Shown here one piece after another: positions 52,259 to 61,283 of a stretch of DNA of 64,000 bases. The notes beneath the pieces were generated by a model, which saw only the letters and a list, made by a program, of their open reading frames with translations, did no database searches and had not been told where the DNA came from. The first letter of the stretch is position 1. Each line of letters begins with the position of its first letter. The stretch lies in assembly GCA_022820625.1 (NCBI GenBank), contig JAJEFE010000169.1, positions 62,001 to 126,000 of the forward strand, in the 5' to 3' direction. The DNA is from Gammaproteobacteria bacterium (GTDB lineage Bacteria; Pseudomonadota; Gammaproteobacteria; Steroidobacterales; Rariloculaceae). A program made the position numbers and the translations under genes.

Positions 52259-53776
52259 TTACTGCGGTCCGGTCATCGCCAACGCGTTGCCATTGCCCGG
52301 ATCGATCCCGTTGTGGAAGCCGCCCTGGTCCCGGACGACTGCGGGCTCGCCGTTTTCGTCGTAGTGCACCCAGACGAGGCCGTGCAGGTCGCCGCCGCCG
52401 GGTATCCGGATCACGTCCTTTCGTTCCCGTGTGTGGGCGTCGAAGACGTAGATTGCACCTTCGTAGTTGCTGGTCGCCCAGAACTCGTTGCCGTCGGGCG
52501 ACAGGAGAATATGGTCGACGCGATAGGCCGAGAACAGCGTCTCCAGGTGATCGCCGGTCCCGGTCCCGTACACCGTCACGGTTCTCCCGCCGACCAACTG
52601 TGTAGCCTCGCCCTTGTCGGCGATCCAGACTTCGGTGCCGTCGGCGTTCAGGTTGCAGCCGTACGGGCCGACGCCGGTCGGCCGCGTCCAGGCGATCTCG
52701 CCGGTCTCGATGTTGGTCCTGCTCACCGTGTGGGTGCTCGTGCTCGGCACGTACATGTGACTCCCGTCGTGATCGAAACAGATCCAGTTGGCGCGATGGC
52801 CGGGGTGCGGATACTCCTGCAGCACTTCCCATGTGTTCGGGTCCAGCCTGGCGACCCACGAGCTTGGCATCACCGTGATCTCGCCATGCATGTACCTGCG
52901 CGCGCCCTGGAAACCGTACCCGGCGGGTTCCATCAGGACGTAGATGTACTCGTCGTCGGTCCATGCCGTGTAGGCATCGCCGCCGAGGTCTTCCTCGCGG
53001 ACACCGCCGAGAATCCGGTCCGTCCCGGGATCGAACAGGTAGATGCGAAGCCCGTCCGGGTCCGTCGCGAACGAGTCGATCAGCATGTAGCGGTCCTGAA
53101 AGATCTGCGCATGATGCATGCGCCCGCCGATGACGATCTGCCTGACGGGCTGCAGCGTCAGCGCATCGATCTTCAGGAGGCTCGCCGCGGTCTGTATGCC
53201 GGTGCCGGCATACCCCTGCGGCTCCAGTTCCCCGCCGGGTCTCGCGCCGGTGATGTAGACGTAGCGCCCGTCGGGGGTGAGAGCCGTCCCGTGCACGGCG
53301 CTGCGAAGCTCGACGGGGATCTCGTACCAGGCGATCACCTCCCGGGTCTCGGCATCGCCGACGACGACCTTCATGCCCGAGGGCGAATGGACCTCTCCGG
53401 TCGCGACGTCCAGCGTTCCCCGCGTGCCGACGTTTTCGTAGAAGTACGTCCTGCCGGGCTCGGGCGTGAATTTCGGTTCGCCGGGATCGAACTCGGCCCC
53501 GACCGTCACCTCGTAGCTGCGCATGAGACTGCCCGGCTTGGCGCGCCGCTCCCAGGTCTCGACCACGACCGAGTAGTCTTCCAGGGCCCTGAGCAGCCTA
53601 AGGCGTTCGCTGCCTGCCGCGGCAGGGTCGCGGGCCTGCTCTTGCCGGGCATCGCCCGTCTCGGCGGGTGACGCATCTGCTTCGGGCGGGGCCACGCCGC
53701 TCCCCCCGTCGACGGGTTCGTTAGAGCACGAAGCCAGCGCAAGCACCAGAACCGCTGTCGTGATGGGCTTTCTCAT
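52259..53776 (-). CDS. Beta-propeller lipoprotein, paralogue 2
   Basis: The 505-residue protein from ATG 53776 has a lipobox (VLVLALASC) and a low-complexity linker rich in Pro, Ala and Asp. The same helix (VETWERRAKPGSLMRSYEV) and propeller follow as in the 43238 gene: GTALTPDGRYVYITGARPGG, YGCNLNADGTEVWIADKGEA, VDHILLSPDGNEFWATSNYE and HGLVWVHYDENGEPAVV. It is anchored in the outer or inner membrane facing the periplasm. Function is unknown, but both copies lie within the MarR-linked region. It is the last gene of the operon that begins with the DUF6152 gene at 55735 (or the TonB receptor at 58013). Confidence 0.8.
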   Translation of the reverse strand: MRKPITTAVLVLALASCSNEPVDGGSGVAPPEADASPAETGDARQEQARDPAAAGSERLRLLRALEDYSVVVETWERRAKPGSLMRSYEVTVGAEFDPGEPKFTPEPGRTYFYENVGTRGTLDVATGEVHSPSGMKVVVGDAETREVIAWYEIPVELRSAVHGTALTPDGRYVYITGARPGGELEPQGYAGTGIQTAASLLKIDALTLQPVRQIVIGGRMHHAQIFQDRYMLIDSFATDPDGLRIYLFDPGTDRILGGVREEDLGGDAYTAWTDDEYIYVLMEPAGYGFQGARRYMHGEITVMPSSWVARLDPNTWEVLQEYPHPGHRANWICFDHDGSHMYVPSTSTHTVSRTNIETGEIAWTRPTGVGPYGCNLNADGTEVWIADKGEATQLVGGRTVTVYGTGTGDHLETLFSAYRVDHILLSPDGNEFWATSNYEGAIYVFDAHTRERKDVIRIPGGGDLHGLVWVHYDENGEPAVVRDQGGFHNGIDPGNGNALAMTGPQ

Positions 53777-53839
53777 AGTTCGGGAAGTTCGTCCGCGCAT
53801 AAACTGCCACATTGCGAAATTGCTCCGGCGACGCAATTC

Positions 53840-54667
53840 CTAGATCGGCTCGACGCCCGCACGGAGGCAGAAGTATTCCCAGGCTCGCTCCGCGCCCAGC
53901 GGCGAGTTCTCCATTGCCGCTGACAGCTCGATTTCGCCATCCGTAAACTGCCTCGGCTCGCCCAGGCGAAGCGCCTCGGACAACACGCGCGCGTTGACCT
54001 GCAGGTACACGGCGGCCTTCACCGCAAGCTGAACGGTCTCACCGACCACCACCGCCCCGTGCCCGGCCATCAGAAGACATGTGTTCTGTTCCAGGGTTCT
54101 GGCCAGCGATCGGCCCATCTCCATCGTGCGAACCAGCATATTGGTGTCGCCAAATTCATCGTGGATATCCCACACCGGAATGTGACTGCCGATCACGGTG
54201 GCGTTGTGGACGACCGGGCGCAAGGGTGTCGAAGTCAGGCCAAAGGGCAGGACAGCGTACGCGTGATGATGAATCACGGCATTCACATCGGGGCGGGCCT
54301 CGTACACGGCTCCATGGATCATCCGCTCCGAGTATCCCCTCCTGCCCCTCGGGTCGACCGGTTCCCCGGTCTGCTCGAATTCCATCAGATCGTCAAACTC
54401 CACGAGCTCGGGACTCCTTGACTGCGACATTACGTAACGTTGAGCATTACCGGGGTGCCGGACGCTCACGTGACCGAAGGCATCGACAACGCCCTCGTTC
54501 GCCAGGATCCGATTGGCCGCGACCAGCCGCCGGAACTCAATGAGATTCTCGAGCCTCGCCTCGTCCTCCTGCGCCAACAGCGGACCCAACCGGCCGATCG
54601 CGGCCAGTCCCGCAAGTGCCGGAACAGCACTCAGTACCCTGCGCCTGCCTATTCGCTCTTCTGCCAC
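53840..54667 (-). CDS. Exported class II aldolase/adducin-family protein, paralogue 2
   Basis: The protein is about 275 residues. The GTG at 54667 has a GGAG site eight bases upstream and is preferred over GTG 54676. The Tat-like signal is RIGRRRVLSAVPALAGLAAI. The aldolase fold carries AANRILANEGVVDAFGHVSV, RHPGNAQRYVMSQSRSPELV, NAVIHHHAYAVLPFG (zinc His), and LLMAGHGAVVVGETV (zinc His). It is similar throughout to the exported protein at 32631. Zinc-dependent retro-aldol or decarboxylation chemistry is expected. It lies between the DUF6152 and propeller lipoprotein genes with short gaps, so one transcript is likely. Confidence 0.85.
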   Translation of the reverse strand: MAEERIGRRRVLSAVPALAGLAAIGRLGPLLAQEDEARLENLIEFRRLVAANRILANEGVVDAFGHVSVRHPGNAQRYVMSQSRSPELVEFDDLMEFEQTGEPVDPRGRRGYSERMIHGAVYEARPDVNAVIHHHAYAVLPFGLTSTPLRPVVHNATVIGSHIPVWDIHDEFGDTNMLVRTMEMGRSLARTLEQNTCLLMAGHGAVVVGETVQLAVKAAVYLQVNARVLSEALRLGEPRQFTDGEIELSAAMENSPLGAERAWEYFCLRAGVEPI

Positions 54668-54721
54668 TATTTCCACTCCACGACTTCGCAGGACCGGTGT
54701 CCCGCAGTTGACAACGTATTG

Positions 54722-55735
54722 CTACCGCAGGTACTCCACCGCGGCGTCCGGATCGCAGCTGAACGGCTGGCGCTGGATGTGCGGCGAGTGCTGCCACTCG
54801 AACGTGTGAGAAACCGCCGCCGTAAGGTACTCGGGGTCTTCGAGCGTCCAGTCGATGACGATGCTCGTGCCGTTCTCGCTCAACCGGTAGCGCTCGATCA
54901 GATGCTTCTGCGTGCCTGACGGATACGGCGTGTTTCCGCCCGCGCGGGGCCTGAAGTGCCGTGTATCGACAACGAGGGTGTCGCCCTCCCAGTGACCGGT
55001 GGAATGGCCCATGAAATCCATGTCCTCCACCGGGACACTCTCGGGATGGGCGCGTCCGTCCATGAAGATCTGCCTCGGGAACTCCATGTCCTCACCGTGC
55101 ACGAGAATCAGGTCGTCGCCGGCGAACTCGATCTCGAAGACATGCGCGCGGCCAAGTTGCATTGGGAGCACGGCGTAGTTGTAGCATCGAACGCTGGCGG
55201 GCTGGAGCTGTGCTTCGGCCATCTGCGCCCGCTCGGCTCTGGCCAGTTCCGTTCCAAGCGGCTCGACCCTGGCGAACATCTCGCGAAATGTCTGTACGGG
55301 CAGCCAGACACCTTCGAGGCTGGCGGCCGGCGCCCGGTTCAGTCTCCCGGACTCGTCCTCCAGGTTGGGTATGTCGAGAAACGTGCCGTCCGCCTTCACG
55401 AGCGACAGCAACCGCCCGTAGCTGCGATCGGTGTCCCTGGCCGGGTTCACGGTCACGCTGAGCACGTCGCCCACGGCCAGGGAGTCGTCACGCCAGCCGT
55501 TGCGGTAGAGGTCGTTGCGAGTCTCCGTCTCGACCCTGAAGTTGATGGTTTCGCCCGCATCGTTGGCCACGTCCACGAAAAAGTAGGTATGCGGATTGAC
55601 GAACCTGAACTCCGTGACGGTCCCGGTCACCGTGATCGCCGACTCCTCGTCAAAGGCGACAAAGGAGTGGTGGGCGGCGGCAGGCAGAGACGGCAAGAGT
55701 GCGGCAGCCGCCAAAAAACACCCGATCTTCTTCAT
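54722..55735 (-). CDS. Secreted DUF6152-like protein, paralogue 3
   Basis: The 337-residue protein from ATG 55735 (GGGGGAG nine bases upstream) has a signal peptide (LAAAALLPSLPAAAHH). The DUF6152 module follows (HHSFVAFDEESAITVTGTVT, EFRFVNPHTYFFVDV, GDVLSVTVNPARDTDR), then the C-terminal module (STGHWEGDTLVVDTRHFRP, HLIERYRLSENGTSIVIDW), ending HSPHIQRQPFSCDPDAAVEY. It differs from the other two copies by a Cys near the end and lacks the EPEGIFRVWS linker. Operator site 6 lies 92 bp upstream. It begins the operon DUF6152, aldolase, propeller lipoprotein. Confidence 0.82.
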   Translation of the reverse strand: MKKIGCFLAAAALLPSLPAAAHHSFVAFDEESAITVTGTVTEFRFVNPHTYFFVDVANDAGETINFRVETETRNDLYRNGWRDDSLAVGDVLSVTVNPARDTDRSYGRLLSLVKADGTFLDIPNLEDESGRLNRAPAASLEGVWLPVQTFREMFARVEPLGTELARAERAQMAEAQLQPASVRCYNYAVLPMQLGRAHVFEIEFAGDDLILVHGEDMEFPRQIFMDGRAHPESVPVEDMDFMGHSTGHWEGDTLVVDTRHFRPRAGGNTPYPSGTQKHLIERYRLSENGTSIVIDWTLEDPEYLTAAVSHTFEWQHSPHIQRQPFSCDPDAAVEYLR

Positions 55736-55826
55736 GGCAAGTACTCCCCCGCTACGGCGCCCGTCCCCGGAAATCCGGTTGCTGACGTGCATCGGTTCCT
55801 GTCCCCTGCCAAATATCATGCCCCAA

Positions 55827-55842
55827 ACTTGCTATGTCAAGT
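55827..55842. promoter_or_regulatory. Putative MarR operator, site 6
   Basis: ACTTGCTATGTCAAGT has perfect half-sites ACTTG/CAAGT. It lies 92 bp upstream of the DUF6152 start and just after the TonB receptor stop (55893), so it would control the DUF6152-aldolase-propeller operon separately from the receptor. Confidence 0.65.
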
Positions 55843-55892
55843 TTTGCGCCGGCAGGCGACCGCACGAAGACAACTACGGGCACCCCGGCAGG

Positions 55893-58013
55893 CTAAAACA
55901 CACCGCGCACCTCAACTCCCACCACCCTCCCCTCCTTCAACGGCGAATAGGTCGAATCCACCAGTCCGCTGAGATCGAAGTCGCTGCGCCGGAGCACTTC
56001 ATTCAGGAGGTTCTTGCCGTACAGCGTGAACGTCAGCGCATTGGGCGGCGAGTACGCGATGCTCGCATCCACCAGGTTGCCGCCATCGAGCGTGCCCAGG
56101 TTGTTGTCGGTGATCTCGCTGTCGTCGCGATGCGCAAGGCTCGCGCGCAGGGTCAGTTCGCCCCGGTCGCCGACGGTGCGCGTGTGCCGGCCTTCCACGC
56201 CGTACGTGAGCTTCGCAAGCCGGGGCAGCTTGAACCGGTCGTCGCCGACCGTCGATCCGTCGCCGTCCAGGTCGTGGCGAACCTCGTCGTAGGCCCCGTC
56301 CGTGTAGCCGACGAATCCGCTGAGCGTGCCGGACCGGCCGAGGGCGGCCAGAACTTCGGCCTCGAGCCCCTGGATGGTCGCATCGGCGGTATTGGCGGTT
56401 ATCTGGATCGCGCCGCCCGCGGCATCGGCGAAGGTCACCTGGCGCTGCATTCCGTATATCCGGTTGTGGAAAGCGGCCACGTTCATCCGCACGCGTCCAC
56501 CCGCAAGCTCGGACTTCAGCCCGACCTCGAGAGAATCCTGTTCCTCTTCGTCGAACGGTCCCGGTGGCGCGGTCGGTGAAGTGTTGCGCAGGTTGTAGCC
56601 GCCGCTGCGAAACCCTTTCGTGAGGTGGCCATACACCCGGGCCTGCGGGCTCAGCCAGCGTTGCAGGCCGACCTTTGGCGTCACGTTACGCCAGTTGTTG
56701 CCGTCCCTGAAGTCGTACACGCACTGGTGCGAGACGACCGCACAGGTGCCGTTGCCGGCGGTGGCAACCTCCACGTCCTTCTTTTCGAACGTGTAGCGGG
56801 CACCCACCGTCAGGATCCAGTCGTCCCCCAGGTCGATGTCGTTGTTCAGGAAGACTCCGCCGGTCAGGTGATCCTGATCGCCTCCGAAGGGCGCGCCCTC
56901 GGCGCCACGCAGCACTCGGCGCTCCCGGTACCGGATGTCCTGCGCGAAGAAATAGACCCCGAAGGTTGCCTGCCATCCATCCCGAAACCAGCCGGAGTAG
57001 CGCAACTCGTTGCTGAACTGCTCCTGATCGGTGAAAGTGAACCCGTGAAAGACCGGATCGACCGTTCCGTCGACATCTGTCAGGGAGTCGGCTTGAACCG
57101 TTCTCCAACCGAACACGTTGGTGACCGTCCCCCGGCCCAATGCCACACGCCGGTTCGCCTCGACGATGAAGTGCTGCCAGTCGACGAATGAAAATCCGGG
57201 CTCGTCGATGGCGAAATCGAAACCGCTGAAGCGGCGTCGGTTCTGAGTCGCCGCGCCGTCAGCTTCGGTATCGCCCTGTTCATAGATCATCGTGATATCG
57301 AGACTGTCCGAGGGCGTCCAGGTGACCACGGGCCGAACCACCCGTGTCACCTCGGCGCCGACCGCGCCGCCGCCGGGCGCGCTGTTCTCGAACCAGCCCC
57401 GGTCGTCCCGGTAGCCGATGGACAGCCGCGCACCGATGGCGCCGTCCGCCAGACCGCCCTCGACACTCGCGCTCAGGCGACTGTCCAGTCCCGTCTCCGT
57501 GCGCAACGCGGCATTGGCGGAAAACCCGCCGCCGGGACGCCGCGAACGCAGCAGCACCGCACCGCCCGTCACGTTGCGGCCGAAGAGAAGCCCCTGCGGG
57601 CCGCGCAGGATCTCGGCCGCCTCCAGGTCCAGCATGTCCACAACCACACCGTAGTTGACGCCGAGGTACATGCCGTCCACGAACACACCGACCGTCGGAT
57701 CGATGGAAGGGATGGAACCGGCGACGCCCAGGCCGCGAATGGAGAAATTGGCGATGCCCTTGCCGGTCCCGATGGCGTCGAGGGCGACGTTCGGCAACGC
57801 GTAGCTCAAGTCCTCCATGTCGGTGACATGCCGCGCCGCCAGGGCTTCACCCGAGAGGACGCTGATGGCGGCCGGAACGAACTGAACGATCTCCGCTTCG
57901 CTCTTCTTGGTGGCAGTGGTGACCACCTCTTCCAGCACACCCGAATCCGCTGACGGCACCTGCGCCCCGGAGGTCGAGCACACAAGCAGCAAGCCAATCA
58001 GGGGTCGTTTCAT
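55893..58013 (-). CDS. TonB-dependent outer-membrane receptor
   Basis: The 706-residue protein from ATG 58013 has a signal peptide (RPLIGLLLVCSTSGAQ), plug start GVLEEVVTTATKKSEAEIVQ, plug motifs NFSIRGLGVAGSIPSIDPTV and EILRGPQGLLFGRNVTGGAV, and a barrel ending EVRGVF with terminal Phe. The layout matches receptors for small organic ligands or siderophores; the substrate cannot be told. An open extension upstream to 58181 is unlike a signal peptide and is rejected. It lies upstream of the DUF6152 operon on the same strand but is separated from it by operator site 6. The 252 bp to argG contain nothing I can name. Confidence 0.92.
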   Translation of the reverse strand: MKRPLIGLLLVCSTSGAQVPSADSGVLEEVVTTATKKSEAEIVQFVPAAISVLSGEALAARHVTDMEDLSYALPNVALDAIGTGKGIANFSIRGLGVAGSIPSIDPTVGVFVDGMYLGVNYGVVVDMLDLEAAEILRGPQGLLFGRNVTGGAVLLRSRRPGGGFSANAALRTETGLDSRLSASVEGGLADGAIGARLSIGYRDDRGWFENSAPGGGAVGAEVTRVVRPVVTWTPSDSLDITMIYEQGDTEADGAATQNRRRFSGFDFAIDEPGFSFVDWQHFIVEANRRVALGRGTVTNVFGWRTVQADSLTDVDGTVDPVFHGFTFTDQEQFSNELRYSGWFRDGWQATFGVYFFAQDIRYRERRVLRGAEGAPFGGDQDHLTGGVFLNNDIDLGDDWILTVGARYTFEKKDVEVATAGNGTCAVVSHQCVYDFRDGNNWRNVTPKVGLQRWLSPQARVYGHLTKGFRSGGYNLRNTSPTAPPGPFDEEEQDSLEVGLKSELAGGRVRMNVAAFHNRIYGMQRQVTFADAAGGAIQITANTADATIQGLEAEVLAALGRSGTLSGFVGYTDGAYDEVRHDLDGDGSTVGDDRFKLPRLAKLTYGVEGRHTRTVGDRGELTLRASLAHRDDSEITDNNLGTLDGGNLVDASIAYSPPNALTFTLYGKNLLNEVLRRSDFDLSGLVDSTYSPLKEGRVVGVEVRGVF

Positions 58014-58265
58014 AGCGGCCTCTGTTTCGACGTTCGGGCGAAGCCGCAAAACACCCGCACCATCACGTAGCCGGCATGGACGGCCAGCGGGACGCTGCCG
58101 GTCTTTCGGCCAGAATGCGCCTCGCAGGAGATGAAAATGGGGATGAGCAACGCCGAGGATGAGGCCAGCCAGTGAAATCACGGCGCCAAGAGTACATCAT
58201 TGCGGATGAAGCACGGGCAATTCCGAGCAACTCATGTACGCGGCACAGATGGAGATTGACAAGGC

Positions 58266-59477
58266 ATGAAGGTCAACAAGGTCGTCCTGGCCTATTCGGG
58301 CGGACTGGATACTTCGGTCATCTGCCGGTGGCTGCAGGAGACCTGCAGCGCCGAGGTGGTCACCTTCACGGCGGACATCGGCCAGGGCGACGAGATCGAG
58401 CCGGCAAGCGCCAAGGCACAGGCCATGGGCGTGACGGAGATCTACGTTGAAGACCTGAAGGAAACTTTCGCCCGCGACTACGTCTTCCCGATGTTCCGGG
58501 CCAATGCGCTCTACGAAGGCGAATACCTGCTCGGCACCAGCATCGCCCGCCCGCTCATCGCGCGGCGGCTGGTGGAGATCGCCGCGGAAACCGGGGCAGA
58601 CGCCATCGCCCACGGCGCCACAGGCAAGGGCAATGACCAGGTGCGTTTCGAGTTGGGAGCGTATGCGCTCAACCCCGATATCAGGATCATCGCACCCTGG
58701 CGGGAGTGGGAACTGAATTCCCGGGAGGCGCTGCTGGATTACTGCCGCAGCCGGCGGATTCCGGTGGACTTCGAGCGCAAGGGCGAATCGCCGTACTCCA
58801 TGGACGCCAATCTGCTGCACATTTCCTACGAAGGCGGCGGCCTGGAAGACCCGTGGAATGCCCCCGACGAAAACATGTGGCGATGGACCGTGGCCCCCGA
58901 ATCTGCGCCGGACGAGCCGCATGTGCTCGAAATCGGGTTCGCCGCCGGCGACGCGGTGGCGCTGGACGGCCAACCGATGAGCCCGGCAACGCTACTGGCC
59001 CGACTGAACGAACTTGGCGGCGTCCACGGAGTCGGCCGACAGGATATCGTAGAAAACCGCTATGTCGGCATGAAGTCCCGCGGCTGTTACGAGACCCCCG
59101 GCGGCACGATCCTGCTCAAGGCGCACCGGGCGATGGAATCCCTCACGCTGGACCGGGAAGTGGCGCACCTCAAGGACGAACTGATGCCGCGCTACGCCGG
59201 GCTGATCTACAACGGCTACTGGTGGTCACCCGAACGCAAGGCGCTGCAGGCGCTCATCGACGAATCCCAGCAACCCGTCAACGGCGTCGTCCGCCTGAAG
59301 CTATACAAAGGCGCCGTGACCGTGCTCGGCCGCCGGTCGCCGGACAGTCTCCACGACGAGGACACGGCCACCTTCGAAGAGGATCGGGGCGCCTACCGCC
59401 AAGAAGATGCAACAGGATTCATCCGCTTGAATGCGCTGCGCCTGCGCATGGGCGCGAAGCTGGGCCGGAAGTTCTGA
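58266..59477 (+). CDS. argG: Argininosuccinate synthase
   Basis: The 403-residue cytosolic enzyme joins citrulline and aspartate with ATP in arginine synthesis. The N-type ATP-binding motif [18 protein letters not shown] is at residues 8-25. [20 protein letters not shown] is near 120, [20 protein letters not shown] near 185, and [20 protein letters not shown] near 265. Length matches the family and no key segment is missing. The ribosome site before ATG 58266 is weak (an AAGG overlapping the start region). It is the clearest housekeeping gene of the window; no other arg gene is adjacent. Confidence 0.97.
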   Translation: MKVNKVVLAYSGGLDTSVICRWLQETCSAEVVTFTADIGQGDEIEPASAKAQAMGVTEIYVEDLKETFARDYVFPMFRANALYEGEYLLGTSIARPLIARRLVEIAAETGADAIAHGATGKGNDQVRFELGAYALNPDIRIIAPWREWELNSREALLDYCRSRRIPVDFERKGESPYSMDANLLHISYEGGGLEDPWNAPDENMWRWTVAPESAPDEPHVLEIGFAAGDAVALDGQPMSPATLLARLNELGGVHGVGRQDIVENRYVGMKSRGCYETPGGTILLKAHRAMESLTLDREVAHLKDELMPRYAGLIYNGYWWSPERKALQALIDESQQPVNGVVRLKLYKGAVTVLGRRSPDSLHDEDTATFEEDRGAYRQEDATGFIRLNALRLRMGAKLGRKF

Positions 59478-59646
59478 CCGCTCTCACGGCCGAGTCGCCG
59501 CACTGATGTGCAAGGCACGCACGTTGTTCCGCGCACGCCACGCACGGTGTTCCATGCACGCCATCGTCGGAGAATTGCCGCACGAGAGCACCAGGGTCCC
59601 GCATTTTTGGCACAATGCCCGCCTTGCCCGCCGGGAGAATGCGATT

Positions 59647-59949
59647 GTGACGATTCAGGAAATTTGCGCTGACATGGCCGCGAAGGCGGCTTCCATCGAT
59701 CCGCTGGGCAAGACGCTGATCTTCTACCTCGACGACGAGCGCCTGCTCATCGACGGCACCGGCGAGCAGAACCGCGTTTCCATCGTGACCGGGCAGGACG
59801 TGGAGTCCGAATGCACCGTCACCATGTCGCTGGACACGTGGGGGAAGCTGCAACGCAAGGAACTCAAGCCCTTCATCGCGGTCGCCTCCCGCAAGATCAA
59901 GGTCAAGGGCGACCTGTCCATCGCCGCCAAGCTGAAGCAGCTCACCTAG
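59647..59949 (+). CDS. Stand-alone SCP2 sterol-carrier-like protein
   Basis: The 100-residue protein starts at GTG 59647 with GGGAG nine bases upstream. The SCP2 fold is visible as ADMAAKAASIDPLGKTLIFY, LDDERLLIDGTGEQNRVSIV, ECTVTMSLDTWGKLQRKELK, and KIKVKGDLSIAAKLKQL. SCP2 domains bind lipids or other hydrophobic molecules in a tunnel. No export signal is seen, so it is cytosolic. An open frame upstream to 59431 reaches into argG and is rejected. Single-domain SCP2 proteins are common in proteobacteria and often sit near lipid or sulfate-ester enzymes; here a sulfotransferase gene follows. Confidence 0.85.
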   Translation: MTIQEICADMAAKAASIDPLGKTLIFYLDDERLLIDGTGEQNRVSIVTGQDVESECTVTMSLDTWGKLQRKELKPFIAVASRKIKVKGDLSIAAKLKQLT

Positions 59950-60032
59950 ACTGTTGGCCGATCCTGCTGCCGTGATCTGCTCGCCTGACCGGCTCGTCAG
60001 TCATACTGCGTTCCCTCGATCGCCGAAGTCGC

Positions 60033-61277
60033 ATGCACGCGCTCCCAGCTAAGCGCCCGACGGTACTCTCGCTCGTCAACCGGGCCGGAAGTCTCGCCGA
60101 GTCGCTCGGGTTTCGGCCCTTCCACCTCCAGTCCGGCAGGATTCTTGCCAACGCGAGGAAGACCAGCGGGTTCGACTTCCGCGACGACATGTTCGAGGAC
60201 GGTCTGGAGCGCCTGATTCGATCCCTGCAAGACGAGGCCCGGCTCAATCCATTCGGCAAGTTCGCCATTCAAAGGGCTGTGCAGCGCAGCGCCGACTCGC
60301 GTTTCCTCGTCGAAAAGGCAATCTCCGAGAACCCCTCGATCCTGGACGAACCCATCGACGAACCCGTGTTCATCATCGGCATGCCGAGGTCCGGCACGAC
60401 CATACTGCATGCGCTGCTGGAGACAGATGCCTCGCACCGTTCCCCGCTGTGCTGGGAGTGCCTGCTCCCCTACCCCGCACCGACGCCGGCGACCTACCGG
60501 GACAATCCGCGCCTGAAAACCATCCGCAGGGAATTCGGCCAACTGTTCAGGCTCGTTCCGGACCTGCGCATGAAGCACTACATGGCGGCCGACGCGCCCC
60601 AGGAATGCGTGGGCATCACGGCGCTGAATTTCTGCAGTTACCAATATCTCGCCCAGGCCAGAATGCCGGGCTACGAAGACTGGCTTTCCGGCGAAGCCGA
60701 CCAGGTGCGGAACCTTCGCTGGCACAGGCGGTTCCTCCAGTATCTCCAGTCCGGCGGCATTCGCCCGGTGCGCTGGCTCCTGAAGTCGCCCCTGCACGTG
60801 CTGCGTCTCGAGGCGCTGTTCGAGGTCTACCCGGATGCGCGCATCGTCATGCCCCACCGCGAACCGTCGAGTTTCCTGGCCTCCGTGGCAAGCCTCATGA
60901 TGTCCATGCGATCGCTCTACACGGACCACCACGATCCCGTGCTCACCGGACGGGAACTCAAGGAAAGATGGGGCGGCTACCTGGACCGCTTCTTGAACGA
61001 CCGTGCATCGCTGGACAGGGAAAGCCGTTTCGTCGATTTCCACTTCGACGACTTCGTCGGAGACCAGATGCGCATCGTCGATACGATCTACGACCGGTTC
61101 GGCTGGAACCTCGACCCCCGATGCCGCGCGCGCATGGGCGAATTCCTGCGCCGCGAGCGAAAGGACAAACACGGCGTCCACAAGTACTCCCTCGATCAGT
61201 TCGGCATGTCTCCGACCGATATCGACGGGCGATACGACCGTTACATTCAATTCCTGCAGGAGCTGAAAACAGCGTAG
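60033..61277 (+). CDS. PAPS-dependent sulfotransferase family protein
   Basis: The 414-residue cytosolic protein has the 5'-phosphosulfate loop VFIIGMPRSGTTILHALLET near 115, the helix WLLKSPLHVLRLEALFEVYP near 250, and the 3'-phosphate site RIVMPHREPSSFLASVA near 270. Conserved FVDFHFDDFVGDQMRIVDTI follows near 335. These are the marks of sulfotransferase family 1/3, which move sulfate from PAPS to a hydroxyl. The N-terminal 100 residues are a helical extension found in bacterial members. The acceptor is unknown. It lies six bases before the DUF1214-like gene, so the two are cotranscribed. Confidence 0.88.
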   Translation: MHALPAKRPTVLSLVNRAGSLAESLGFRPFHLQSGRILANARKTSGFDFRDDMFEDGLERLIRSLQDEARLNPFGKFAIQRAVQRSADSRFLVEKAISENPSILDEPIDEPVFIIGMPRSGTTILHALLETDASHRSPLCWECLLPYPAPTPATYRDNPRLKTIRREFGQLFRLVPDLRMKHYMAADAPQECVGITALNFCSYQYLAQARMPGYEDWLSGEADQVRNLRWHRRFLQYLQSGGIRPVRWLLKSPLHVLRLEALFEVYPDARIVMPHREPSSFLASVASLMMSMRSLYTDHHDPVLTGRELKERWGGYLDRFLNDRASLDRESRFVDFHFDDFVGDQMRIVDTIYDRFGWNLDPRCRARMGEFLRRERKDKHGVHKYSLDQFGMSPTDIDGRYDRYIQFLQELKTA

Positions 61278-61283
61278 AACACC

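Noticed and set aside
58014-58265. Search for an operator palindrome upstream of the TonB receptor at 58013 and argG
   Set aside because: No RCTTGNTATRTCAAGY-like match was found, so this receptor may not belong to the proposed regulon.
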